A DNA stretch of 28,995 nucleotides, taken from a virus. Made by a program: the position numbers and the translations under genes. Positions 1-7,075 of the stretch are shown here, piece by piece. The stretch's first letter is position 1, and each line of letters starts with the position of its first letter. The notes under the pieces were generated by a model that was given only the letters and a program-made list of their open reading frames with translations, was not told the origin of the DNA and searched no databases. The DNA lies in IMG/VR virus record IMGVR_UViG_3300028925_013394, positions 1 through 28,995 of that record; one strand, given 5' to 3'.

Positions 1-210
1 CAAGCTTATATTAGTCATAAAGGATATGAGGTTGCAGTTGGGTCTGGATGGAACCAAGAGCAAAGAATTAAATATAATGCCAATCCAGATTTAATTATCG
101 GTAAAGAGATTACCGTCCAATACTTTGAAGAGACAAAGAATCAGAAAGGAGAATTGAGTTTGAGATTTCCTACCGTAAAGCATGTTTTTGAAAATGGTAG
201 AAATGTTTAG
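1..210 (+). CDS. ATP-dependent DNA ligase, C-terminal fragment (5' end outside window)
   Basis: The frame is open from base 1 to a TAG at 208-210, giving the last 69 residues of a longer protein. The fragment contains VGSGW, then IGKEITVQYFEET, then LRFPTVKHVF and ends at GRNV. This is the pattern I associate with the OB-fold end of phage ATP-dependent DNA ligases (T4 gene 30 type): a glycine-rich strand, a strand ending in an acidic pair, and an LRFP motif-VI-like segment. Such ligases seal nicks during replication and repair. The adenylation domain and its lysine would lie upstream, outside the window, so activity cannot be judged. A neighbouring UV-repair gene fits a repair context. The family call is from memory of the motif, not from a search. 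Confidence 0.7.
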   Translation, partial: QAYISHKGYEVAVGSGWNQEQRIKYNANPDLIIGKEITVQYFEETKNQKGELSLRFPTVKHVFENGRNV

Positions 211-212
211 GA

Positions 213-240
213 ATTACGAGATAAATTTATTATATTAATA
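213..240 (+). promoter_or_regulatory. 28-base (A/T)TTACG module upstream of uvsE (putative early/middle promoter)
   Basis: The module starts ATTACG and ends in the 16-mer ATTTATTATATTAATA at 225-240. It matches the copy at 3051-3078 at 24 of 28 positions without gaps, and a third copy lies at 22548-22575. It ends 2 bases before the uvsE start, so if its right part is a -10 element the transcript would be nearly leaderless. Promoter function is inferred from position and repetition. Confidence 0.5.
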
Positions 241-242
241 GT

Positions 243-1235
243 ATGAATGAGAAAGTAAGATTAGGATATGCATGTGTTAATGAAACATTGACACGGCGTC
301 CAAAAAAGGCCGGAGGTAGGGTTACAACATCTAGGACTGCCAGAAAAGTAACTTGGAAAAAAGGATCAGAGGATCCTAAGGATTGGGACTTACATTTATT
401 AGGCGAGAGGGCATTACTAAATGCAAACGATCTATTACATTACTTACAATGGAATAATGAGCATAACATTACATTGTTTCGTTTAGGGTCTGAATTGTTC
501 CCATGGCACGATCAATATGAGTTACATCAACTGCCTCAGTTCAATGAGATTGCAAAAAAATTAATGGAATGTGGAGATTATGCTCGCAAACATGGCATGA
601 GAATAACTACTCACCCAGGACCATTTAATGTGTTAGGCTCTCCCAAGTTAGATGTTGTTGAACGTACTATTATTAGTTTAGAAAGACATAGTGAGACATT
701 CGATCTTTTTGGGTTTGAGCCATCATTTGAAAATAAAATTAATATTCATGTAGGTGGTTCATATGGAGGCGACTTTGAAGGTACTGCAAAAAGATGGATT
801 GCAGGTTGGCATAGGCTGTCCGATAATTGTAAGAAACGATTAGTATTAGAAAATGATGATAAGGCAAGTATGTGGTCTGTACGTAAGTTGTATGATTACA
901 TTCATAAAGAAATTAACATACCGATCACATTCGACTATCATCACCATACATTCCATCCAGATGAAATGTCAGAACAGCAGGCATTAGAATTAGCCGGAAC
1001 AACTTGGCCGAAACATATTAGACAATGTTGTCATTATTCGGAGAGTAAGGCAAGAGAATACAAAGACGATTCAATTCGTCCACAAGCACATTCAGATTAT
1101 ATTATAGATAAAATTCGAACATATAATCATGAATTGGATATTGTAATAGAAGCTAAGGCAAAAGAATTAGCCGTTTTAGGATATCGTAATATTTATGCAT
1201 ATAATAACAAACTAAAAAAAGAAGTTTTACTATGA
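243..1235 (+). CDS. uvsE: UV-damage endonuclease, UvdE/UvsE family
   Basis: A 330-residue protein that reads as a full-length TIM-barrel UV-damage endonuclease. These enzymes nick DNA 5' of UV photoproducts and other lesions and start alternative excision repair. Visible hallmarks are the N-terminal RLGYAC, the strand ending ITTHPG (His124), NIHVGG (His169), VLENDD (Glu203), FDYHHHTFHP (Asp231, His233-235, His238), a later AHSDYI and the C-terminal IEAKAKE (Glu303). These are the expected metal-ligand positions of the family. The start is fixed by the conserved N-terminus. There is no Shine-Dalgarno sequence, and the (A/T)TTACG module ends 2 bases upstream. The stop overlaps the next start as ATGA. 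T4 repairs dimers with a different enzyme (DenV glycosylase), so this is a non-homologous solution to the same task. Confidence 0.93.
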   Translation: MNEKVRLGYACVNETLTRRPKKAGGRVTTSRTARKVTWKKGSEDPKDWDLHLLGERALLNANDLLHYLQWNNEHNITLFRLGSELFPWHDQYELHQLPQFNEIAKKLMECGDYARKHGMRITTHPGPFNVLGSPKLDVVERTIISLERHSETFDLFGFEPSFENKINIHVGGSYGGDFEGTAKRWIAGWHRLSDNCKKRLVLENDDKASMWSVRKLYDYIHKEINIPITFDYHHHTFHPDEMSEQQALELAGTTWPKHIRQCCHYSESKAREYKDDSIRPQAHSDYIIDKIRTYNHELDIVIEAKAKELAVLGYRNIYAYNNKLKKEVLL

Positions 1236-1405
1236 AAGACAGAGACAACGTATTAAGATTATTAGATGATACTGATAATATGATTATGATCATGCAACAA
1301 GCAGTTAAAAAACAATTACCGATTGACCCGGTCGACGCCACTCAGAGATTTGCGCGTATACGACAGAACCTAGCAACAATCACAGATCGCGTTACGGGTA
1401 GTTAA
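1232..1405 (+). CDS. Small uncharacterised protein (57 residues)
   Basis: An ATG overlaps the uvsE stop as ATGA, and the frame stays open for 57 codons to a TAA, 2 bases before the next start. The product begins MKDRDNVLRLLDD and is mostly helical by composition, with hydrophobic residues spaced for a helix (NMIMIMQQAV) and a C-terminal half rich in Arg and Gln. I do not recognise it. Support comes from the exact fit between its neighbours and the coupling-type overlap, which leaves no intergenic gap. Function unknown. Confidence 0.6.
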   Translation: MKDRDNVLRLLDDTDNMIMIMQQAVKKQLPIDPVDATQRFARIRQNLATITDRVTGS

Positions 1406-1407
1406 TT

Positions 1408-2499
1408 ATGAAAGCTAAGCTGTTTCCGTTTTTAATAGCTATAGCAGCTCTAGCGGTATCAGGGTCGGCGGCCATTTACTCTGTCATTGGATTGAGTAAG
1501 CTGTTCGCCGGCGCTAGTACACAAGTAATAATAATGGCCGGCTCATTGGAATTCGCTAAGCTAGTTGTAGCTTCTTTACTATACCAATACTGGGATACAA
1601 TTGGAAAGGTGTTACGTGCGTATCTATCAGTAGCCGTGTTAGTTTTAATGATAATCACTAGTGGTGGTATATATGGATTTCTTTCCGGCGCCTATCATGA
1701 AACAGCTACAAAGTCAGAGTTCCTCGACAAATCGCTAGCAGTATTGCAGATTAAGCAAACAAGGTTTGAGGAAAATAAATCAGATCTTAACATAGAAAAG
1801 AGACAAGTGGCCCAATCTATTTCTGATTTAAGAATATCACTATCTAACCCGGCGCAAGTACAGTATATAGATCGAGAAACACAGCAGCTAATTACAACAA
1901 CGTCCAGTTCTAGTCGAAAAGCATTGCAAGCGGAACTAGATAAGACTATCGAAGATCGAAACAACATAAATCTTAAGTTAGAAGTAATACAAGATTCTAT
2001 CATGTCACTTGATACTAGATTATTAGACTTAGAAATCTCAAATGAAAATGAAAGAGAACTAGGCCCATTAAAATATCTAGCGGAGACGACAGGCAGGGAC
2101 ATGGATCAAGTTGTTAATTGGTTCTTATTATTAATTATATTTGTATTCGACCCATTAGCAATTGCAATGGTAATAGCAGCAAATTTTGCATTTGCTCAAA
2201 TTAAACCTACTACAAAGTTTGGAATGTCTGAGGTTACACAGGAAGAAGTATTTGCAATATTAGATGCAGAAGATGATCCGCATAAAATGGACAATGAAGA
2301 TTTAAAAGGAACTGATCTCACATGGGTGTCGAATGATATTACAACCGAAGATATCAAGAACCAGTTTATAAAGCCTGGTCAGGAAGAGATGATTAAGAGA
2401 AATGAAGAGGTATTAGCAACACCTAAAGAAGATATATATAAAGAGAATGCACCACCACCGCCGGATCCCGTAGTAAAAGGCAAAACAGCATATTGGTAA
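1408..2499 (+). CDS. Membrane protein with three N-terminal helices, coiled coil and a fourth helix
   Basis: A 363-residue protein I cannot assign to a named family. Three hydrophobic segments lie at about residues 5-28, 37-62 and 70-96. A long Glu/Lys/Gln-rich predicted coiled coil follows (about 100-215), then a fourth membrane segment (about 236-264, including FLLLIIFVFDPLAIAM). The soluble tail is acidic and ends with a proline run just before VVKGKTAYW. If the N-terminus is cytoplasmic, the coiled coil faces the periplasm and the tail is inside. That topology would suit a membrane-associated phage function such as superinfection exclusion or lysis control, but this is only inference. The start follows the preceding stop by 2 bases with a weak GGGTAG upstream. 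Confidence 0.8.
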   Translation: MKAKLFPFLIAIAALAVSGSAAIYSVIGLSKLFAGASTQVIIMAGSLEFAKLVVASLLYQYWDTIGKVLRAYLSVAVLVLMIITSGGIYGFLSGAYHETATKSEFLDKSLAVLQIKQTRFEENKSDLNIEKRQVAQSISDLRISLSNPAQVQYIDRETQQLITTTSSSSRKALQAELDKTIEDRNNINLKLEVIQDSIMSLDTRLLDLEISNENERELGPLKYLAETTGRDMDQVVNWFLLLIIFVFDPLAIAMVIAANFAFAQIKPTTKFGMSEVTQEEVFAILDAEDDPHKMDNEDLKGTDLTWVSNDITTEDIKNQFIKPGQEEMIKRNEEVLATPKEDIYKENAPPPPDPVVKGKTAYW

Positions 2500-2514
2500 T
2501 AAATTAAAATAGTT

Positions 2515-3042
2515 ATGGCAAAGAAAAAAGTTACGCATAATTTTAGAACAAAAAGAAAGAACGGCAAAACATTAATGGTATGCAGAAATAGTATACCAGA
2601 CGAAAAATACGAGATGTGGCAATTCTTAGGAGACGGTCCTCGATGCAATTCATGGTCCGAAGTAGGCCCAGATGTTGCAGCAGTATTATGTTGGAAATGT
2701 GTCAACAAGACCGTAGGTCCTCCGGAAGTGTCCTCCGGATATATTTCAAAGGGCAGGCCTCGAGGTTGGCAGTTCATGAAAGAATTTATTGATCCACAAG
2801 GCAATGTATTTCATAAAGGAAAAGAACAGGTGGAGTTAAAAGGAACGTTGCAGCCAACAGTAGTCGATCGGACTCCTAAAAAGAAGTTATCTAAACAAGA
2901 GAAAGCCAGCCTTAAGGACTCTATATTACAACAGATGGCACTAGTAAGGGGGCAAGTAAAGAAGGCTAAGTACAAGAAAGACCTCAGGTCAGGTACTGCT
3001 CAATTAAAAAAATTGGGTCGTCAGTTAAAAAAGATGCAATAA
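2515..3042 (+). CDS. Small basic cysteine-containing protein, unknown function
   Basis: A 175-residue very basic protein. The N-terminal part is Lys/Arg-rich. Cysteines at 23, 44, 59 and 62 include a CWKC pair, which could bind zinc, although the first two are single cysteines rather than a CxxC knuckle. The C-terminal 60 residues are a Lys/Gln-rich helix, probably coiled coil, ending QLKKLGRQLKKMQ. Charge and possible zinc binding suggest nucleic-acid contact, but no family is recognised. No Shine-Dalgarno sequence precedes the start. The gene lies 15 bases after the membrane protein and is followed by the leader of the clpP-like gene. Confidence 0.7.
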   Translation: MAKKKVTHNFRTKRKNGKTLMVCRNSIPDEKYEMWQFLGDGPRCNSWSEVGPDVAAVLCWKCVNKTVGPPEVSSGYISKGRPRGWQFMKEFIDPQGNVFHKGKEQVELKGTLQPTVVDRTPKKKLSKQEKASLKDSILQQMALVRGQVKKAKYKKDLRSGTAQLKKLGRQLKKMQ

Positions 3043-3050
3043 TCTTTTGA

Positions 3051-3078
3051 TTTACGGAATATATTTATTATATTAATA
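3051..3078 (+). promoter_or_regulatory. 28-base (A/T)TTACG module upstream of clpP-like gene
   Basis: Second copy of the module, beginning TTTACG and ending with the same 16-mer ATTTATTATATTAATA (3063-3078). It lies in the 48-base gap between two genes and ends 12 bases before the next start. It also contains ATATTTAT at 3061-3068. A promoter role is inferred from the repeated sequence and its position. Confidence 0.55.
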
Positions 3079-3090
3079 TAAATTAGAAAG

Positions 3091-3699
3091 ATGAGTATAT
3101 ACGAAGAACACCAGCAAAAAGTACCATTAGCGATCGAACAACCACAAGCATCGTTATATGAAGCATTGAATAATCAATTAGGAACTTTATTAGATTATGA
3201 AGATTCGGTCATCTTTATTAATGATGAGATAAATGATCATACACTGACGGATTTCATTATTCGTATGAGAAGTTTATTGCAGCATAGAAAAGATAAAACA
3301 GCTCCAGTTAATTTAATGATTAACAGTCCAGGCGGAGATATTTATGAGATGTTTGGCATCATAGATTATATTGAATCTTTAGATGTAAAAGTAAATACAG
3401 TGTGTAGAGGAAGAGCATTTTCAGCGGCCGCAATTATTTTAACATGCGGTACCGGAAAAAGGATGATGAGTAAACGATCGACAGTAATGTTCCATCAATC
3501 ATCGAGCTTCTTAGGAGGCAAGATGAGTGACATAACAGCATTTTTAGATAATGTAAAAAGCTTAGAAAAGATTATTTACAGCATGTTAGCAGAAAAAACA
3601 AATCAAGATGCAGATTGGTGGAAGAATAAGATGCGAAGCGATATGTTTTTAACTGCAGATGAGTTATTAGAAATCGGAGTAATAGACCAAATTATATAA
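3091..3699 (+). CDS. clpP: ClpP-like serine peptidase
   Basis: A 202-residue protein of ClpP length and fold. The oxyanion-loop segment NSPGGDIYEM is at residues 78-87, the nucleophile Ser111 in GRAFSAAA, the His135 in VMFHQSS and Asp184 in RSDMFLTADE. The spacings Ser-His 24 and His-Asp 49 compare with 25 and 49 in E. coli ClpP, so the catalytic triad looks complete. The family forms double-ring proteases fed by Clp ATPases. No ClpX or ClpA gene is in the window, so the phage enzyme may use host ATPases or act alone. A head-maturation protease is an alternative, but no head genes lie nearby. The start has no proper Shine-Dalgarno sequence (AGAAAG abuts the ATG). The HD gene follows 3 bases after the stop. 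Confidence 0.88.
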   Translation: MSIYEEHQQKVPLAIEQPQASLYEALNNQLGTLLDYEDSVIFINDEINDHTLTDFIIRMRSLLQHRKDKTAPVNLMINSPGGDIYEMFGIIDYIESLDVKVNTVCRGRAFSAAAIILTCGTGKRMMSKRSTVMFHQSSSFLGGKMSDITAFLDNVKSLEKIIYSMLAEKTNQDADWWKNKMRSDMFLTADELLEIGVIDQII

Positions 3700-3702
3700 A
3701 TT

Positions 3703-4464
3703 ATGAAACTAACAGCAGAAACAATTGTCCAAAATTGGACGGACTTAATTAAAGTTATCGATGATAATTTTAAAGGCGATAGAAAAGATAAATTAAAAGC
3801 AATGTATCTAGATCTGGAAGATAGGATGTCAATGCAACCGGCTTCTAGTTTCGATCATTATCATAATGCATTTGAAGGCGGGTATGTCGATCATGTCTTA
3901 AGAGTAATTAAATGTGCAAAACATGTTTATGCTCTTTGGAAAGATATGGGCAGTGATATGTCTGGCTACACTGAAGAAGAACTAATCTTTGTAGCTTTGA
4001 ATCATGATATAGGCAAGATGGGATTTCCTGGAGAAGGGAATGAAATATACATTCCTAATGATTCTGAGTGGCATAGAAAGAATCAAGGAAAGATGTATAA
4101 GATTAATCCTAACAATGCTTTTAGCCTCGTAAATGACCTATCTATATGGTTGTTGCAACATTATAACATTACCATCACTTGGAACGAAATGCTAGGTATT
4201 AAACTGACAGATGGATTATATGATGAGTCAAATAAACCATACTTTATGTCAAGGACAGCTGATTCTAAACTAAAGACTAATTTAGGATATGTAATGCATC
4301 AAGCTGATAGTATGGCAGCTAGAATTGAATTTGAGACATGGTACAAAGACAATCCTGCAGGAACAGCGCCTATTAAAAAGCAATATGCAAAAAAAACACT
4401 AACGGATAGTAATGTATCTGTCAATGCACAAGAAATGTTTAAAGACTTATTTGGAGAAAAATAA
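3703..4464 (+). CDS. HD-domain metal-dependent phosphohydrolase
   Basis: A 253-residue protein with the ligand pattern of an HD domain: His52 or His54, His64 in GGYVDHV, the doublet His101-Asp102 in NHDIGK and a late Asp in HQADSMAARIE. The spacing and the GGYVDH entry helix resemble HD phosphohydrolases such as YhaM-type nucleases and nucleotide hydrolases. The substrate cannot be told from sequence; phage HD proteins can act on nucleotides, cyclic nucleotides or RNA. It has no Shine-Dalgarno sequence and sits 3 bases behind the clpP-like gene. Its stop overlaps the next start as TAATG, so it appears co-transcribed with the sigma factor gene. Confidence 0.82.
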   Translation: MKLTAETIVQNWTDLIKVIDDNFKGDRKDKLKAMYLDLEDRMSMQPASSFDHYHNAFEGGYVDHVLRVIKCAKHVYALWKDMGSDMSGYTEEELIFVALNHDIGKMGFPGEGNEIYIPNDSEWHRKNQGKMYKINPNNAFSLVNDLSIWLLQHYNITITWNEMLGIKLTDGLYDESNKPYFMSRTADSKLKTNLGYVMHQADSMAARIEFETWYKDNPAGTAPIKKQYAKKTLTDSNVSVNAQEMFKDLFGEK

Positions 4465-4748
4465 TGGTAACAACAATAGTAATATTATCAATAGTATTAG
4501 CAATTTCTTTATTTGTTAATATAAATCAATTACGTAAACAAGAAGCTGTCTCGGAGTATATAGATGAGTTAGAAAGTTCTAATACAGAATATTTTACATT
4601 CTTCTCCAGTTTAAAAACACGTGTCGGCGAATCTAATTCAAAACTAAAACAACTCGATCGATTGGGCTCATTCGAAGCCGATGATGAAACCGGATTTATT
4701 TTTGCAGAGATGAAAGATATTTTTGATAGTTTGAATAAAGGATTTTAA
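4464..4748 (+). CDS. Small membrane-anchored protein, unknown function
   Basis: A 94-residue protein with one N-terminal hydrophobic segment (about residues 2-21, VTTIVILSIVLAISLFVNI) followed by a charged helical region. Its end is acidic (EADDETGF) with a final hydrophobic helix. It could be a single-pass inner-membrane protein with its soluble part in the cytoplasm or periplasm. I do not recognise a family. Both ends overlap neighbours as TAATG, and GGAG lies 8 bases before the start, so translation is probably coupled to the HD gene before it and the sigma factor after it. Confidence 0.75.
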   Translation: MVTTIVILSIVLAISLFVNINQLRKQEAVSEYIDELESSNTEYFTFFSSLKTRVGESNSKLKQLDRLGSFEADDETGFIFAEMKDIFDSLNKGF

Positions 4749-5551
4749 TGGAAGACCTAAGCCCAGTAGATAAATTTTACGAATGGCATGCCGCGGAACT
4801 TCAGGAATTAGAAGATAACGGCCCTAAGAAAAAGCGCGGCCGCAAGCCTAGTAAAAAACAATATTTTACATACATTACCGATCAGGCTATAATAGCTTAT
4901 AATATCGAGCCAAGCTGGACTAAACGAAATAAAGTATTTCGTGACCATATAAATTATCCATTCAATAAATTAGTTGAAAATATATACCATACATTTCGAT
5001 TTAGTTATTTCGATGTCCCCTATGAAGATATTAAAGCAGAGGTGGTTGCATTTTTAACCGAGAAGATAGGTAAATTTAAAGAGGGCAAGGGCAAGGCATT
5101 TTCATACTTTTCTATAGTTGCAAAAAATTATCTTATTATTCAAAATAATTCGAACTATGCAAAATTAAAGAAACGGTCTGATTTGGGCGCTGTAGATAAA
5201 AATAGAAATATACAAGGGGAATTAACACTAACCGACCATCAAGAATCATTACGAGATTTTACCGACCAATGGTGTATATGGTATGATGATAATCTTAATA
5301 AAGTGTTTACAAGTAAACGAGATATTATAGTCGCTGATACTATATTAGAATTATTTCGTATGAGAGCAAATATCGAAAATTTCAATAAGAAAGCTCTTTA
5401 TATTCTTATAAGAGAACGTACGGGCCTCAAAACTCAGAATATAACTAAAGTGATTAATATCATGAAACGAGATTATGCAAAAATGTATTTAGTTTATAAT
5501 AAGTCCGGGCATATCGTAAGTGCATATAGTCTACCCGATCTAAATCAGTAG
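4748..5551 (+). CDS. 55: Late-transcription sigma factor, T4 gp55-like
   Basis: A 267-residue protein. A basic linker (KKKRGRKPSKK) is followed by a region that matches my memory of marine T4-like gp55: YITDQAIIAYN, then HINYPFNKLVENIYHTFRF, then a segment with GKAFSYFSIVAKNYLI. The last corresponds to the sigma region-2 helix that contacts the RNA polymerase clamp and opens the -10 element. The C-terminal 80 residues are helical and more divergent. In T4, gp55 replaces the host sigma on late promoters together with gp33 and the sliding clamp. Here AAAGGA lies 6 bases before a TAATG overlap. The window has no recognisable gp33. This factor is the obvious candidate to read the ATATTTAT sites found before late genes. 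Confidence 0.85.
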   Translation: MEDLSPVDKFYEWHAAELQELEDNGPKKKRGRKPSKKQYFTYITDQAIIAYNIEPSWTKRNKVFRDHINYPFNKLVENIYHTFRFSYFDVPYEDIKAEVVAFLTEKIGKFKEGKGKAFSYFSIVAKNYLIIQNNSNYAKLKKRSDLGAVDKNRNIQGELTLTDHQESLRDFTDQWCIWYDDNLNKVFTSKRDIIVADTILELFRMRANIENFNKKALYILIRERTGLKTQNITKVINIMKRDYAKMYLVYNKSGHIVSAYSLPDLNQ

Positions 5552-5552
5552 T

Positions 5553-5573
5553 CCTTTATATTTATATAAAAGG
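5553..5573 (+). promoter_or_regulatory. Hairpin masking the ribosome binding site of the 5581 gene, with ATATTTAT motif
   Basis: CCTTTATA (5553-5560) can pair with TATAAAAGG (5565-5573) with one bulged A and a 4-base loop. The right arm covers AAGGA (5570-5574), the Shine-Dalgarno sequence for the gene at 5581. ATATTTAT (5558-5565) sits across the left arm and loop. A transcript starting just after that motif would lack the left arm and leave the ribosome site free. There is no T tract, so a terminator is unlikely. Confidence 0.4.
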
Positions 5574-5580
5574 ATGGAGT

Positions 5581-6009
5581 ATGAGTACAGAATTTGAGCT
5601 ATTCAAAGGCACTAATTTTTCAGATCTAATGCGTGATATTTATCACAATTCAAAAAAGAAGGCGCGGCAGATCGATGCATTAATTAAGAGCCTAGAACCA
5701 ATGATAAAGAATACAGGCGACGCTACTGTTGTCGTGCCAATGATAAAAGACTATCTAGATGTATCTGTTAAGAATGATGATGCATTAATTAAGTTAGCAG
5801 CCGTCGTGCAGCGTATTATATCAGCTAACAGTAAAGATGATGATTCTAATGAATTTGGGCTTACTGACGAAGAAAGGACTAAATTATTAGAAGAGGCCGA
5901 GTCCGAATTAGAAAAACTAAACCCACAAGTTAAGGTAGAAGATGGCATTAAAAACACAGATGGGGCAAGTGTTACAGACATGGTTGCCAACCCAATTCAA
6001 AAAGACTAA
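5581..6009 (+). CDS. Conserved-looking phage protein, unknown function (142 residues)
   Basis: An acidic, helix-rich protein. Residues 1-45 contain FSDLMRDIYHNSKKKARQID; residues 46-90 contain PMIKDYLDVSVKNDDALIKLA and a second helix VVQRIISAN; the rest is a Glu-rich tail. The segment NDDALIKLAAVVQRI is of a type I recall in marine T4-like phages next to baseplate genes, but I cannot give a function. AAGGA lies 6 bases before the start, within a possible hairpin. Its last 68 bases overlap the gp5-like gene in another frame. A small baseplate or assembly protein is a reasonable guess only from position. Confidence 0.7.
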   Translation: MSTEFELFKGTNFSDLMRDIYHNSKKKARQIDALIKSLEPMIKNTGDATVVVPMIKDYLDVSVKNDDALIKLAAVVQRIISANSKDDDSNEFGLTDEERTKLLEEAESELEKLNPQVKVEDGIKNTDGASVTDMVANPIQKD

Positions 6010-7075
6010 CGATCTTGATGGCAATGTGTTGCCCCCAGGGACTATACGCGTTCGCTTCGCCGCAGGCCAAAGCACTAACGAAGAATATGCGTACCCTAGT
6101 GACCCAAACAGAATGCCTATACCATTATATGGCGAGCAGGTAGTATGTATCAAGCAAATAGACGGGACAGCAACGGAAAGTGGCATCGCTCGTTGGTATT
6201 ATACGGCCGTAGTTAATGCCCATGGTAATGTAAATAATGCAATATTACCATACATGCAAGATAAGTTGACGACCCGACCTAATTATGGATCGGACCCTAT
6301 TGTAAAATCTAACAAGGGAGGCACTATAGAACAATTAAGTTTTGAGGAACAGGACATTGTATATATCCAGCCGTTCCAGGGAGATATAAATACAGTCGAT
6401 CGATTCGGCAGTATCTTAAGATTTTCCTCAACACACTTAGCCGCGGATACTACCTCATATCTTAAAAAGCCATTCTTTACCGGCAAAAGGAAGGGCGACC
6501 CATTTGTAGCATTGACGTGCGGAGTCAAAGAAGCCCGGGATGGCAATAGCATGTCGACATATTATGCAATAGAAGACCCAGAAATGGATTCTGCATTTAT
6601 ATACCTTTCATCATCCCAACGGTTTAATAAGTTCAAATTTGCTCAGGGGAGAGTAGGCGCTGGAGTTAAGACGTTAAATGTATATGATAGGCCCCAAGTT
6701 ATTATAGGGTCGGATAGATTAGTATTTAATGCTCGTAAAGATGAGATACTACTAGTAGCTAAAAAGGACGTAAAAATTGCAACGCCGGCATGGCAAACAG
6801 GTATGGATGAGTTTTTTACATTGACATTAGCTCTGGTTGAAGAAGTTATTGAGCAAAATAAAAACCTCGAGGCTGCGCATGCAGAAATAAAAGCAGTAGC
6901 AGCTGCACAAGCTGCCTCAGTACATCCTACGGGGATCGGCTTTACCGGCGTTCCTGCAAATCAAAGCGAGTTTGTTCAATCTTCATTTACATCGACAATA
7001 AATGCATCTTCTACAATATCAATCCGAGGAAAGATTGAAAAGATTAAGTCGGCACTTAACAATATGAAGCAATAA
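5942..7075 (+). CDS. 5: Baseplate hub protein, T4 gp5-like without lysozyme domain
   Basis: A 377-residue protein. An N-terminal OB-fold (about residues 1-115) includes PIPLYGEQVVCI at 59-70, matching the OB domain of T4 gp5/VgrG hub proteins. It continues with FGSILRFSS, a loop of GDPFVALTCG, and DRPQVIIGSDRLVFNARKDE (about 249-268), a pattern I recall in marine T4-like gp5. No lysozyme catalytic region and no long triple beta-helix repeat are seen, so peptidoglycan cutting must be done elsewhere. The C-terminal 100 residues are helical and Ala-rich. In the virion it would sit at the centre of the baseplate above the spike. AAGG at 5932-5935 with 6-base spacing supports this start despite the 68-base overlap with the previous gene. 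Confidence 0.8.
   Translation: MALKTQMGQVLQTWLPTQFKKTNDLDGNVLPPGTIRVRFAAGQSTNEEYAYPSDPNRMPIPLYGEQVVCIKQIDGTATESGIARWYYTAVVNAHGNVNNAILPYMQDKLTTRPNYGSDPIVKSNKGGTIEQLSFEEQDIVYIQPFQGDINTVDRFGSILRFSSTHLAADTTSYLKKPFFTGKRKGDPFVALTCGVKEARDGNSMSTYYAIEDPEMDSAFIYLSSSQRFNKFKFAQGRVGAGVKTLNVYDRPQVIIGSDRLVFNARKDEILLVAKKDVKIATPAWQTGMDEFFTLTLALVEEVIEQNKNLEAAHAEIKAVAAAQAASVHPTGIGFTGVPANQSEFVQSSFTSTINASSTISIRGKIEKIKSALNNMKQ

Noticed and set aside
3091-3699. ClpP-like gene as prohead protease
   Set aside because: No portal, capsid or scaffold gene is near; the neighbours are regulatory. It remains possible but is not preferred.
5581-6009. 142-residue protein as UvsY
   Set aside because: Length is similar to T4 UvsY, but I see no shared motif, and it is linked to the hub gene.
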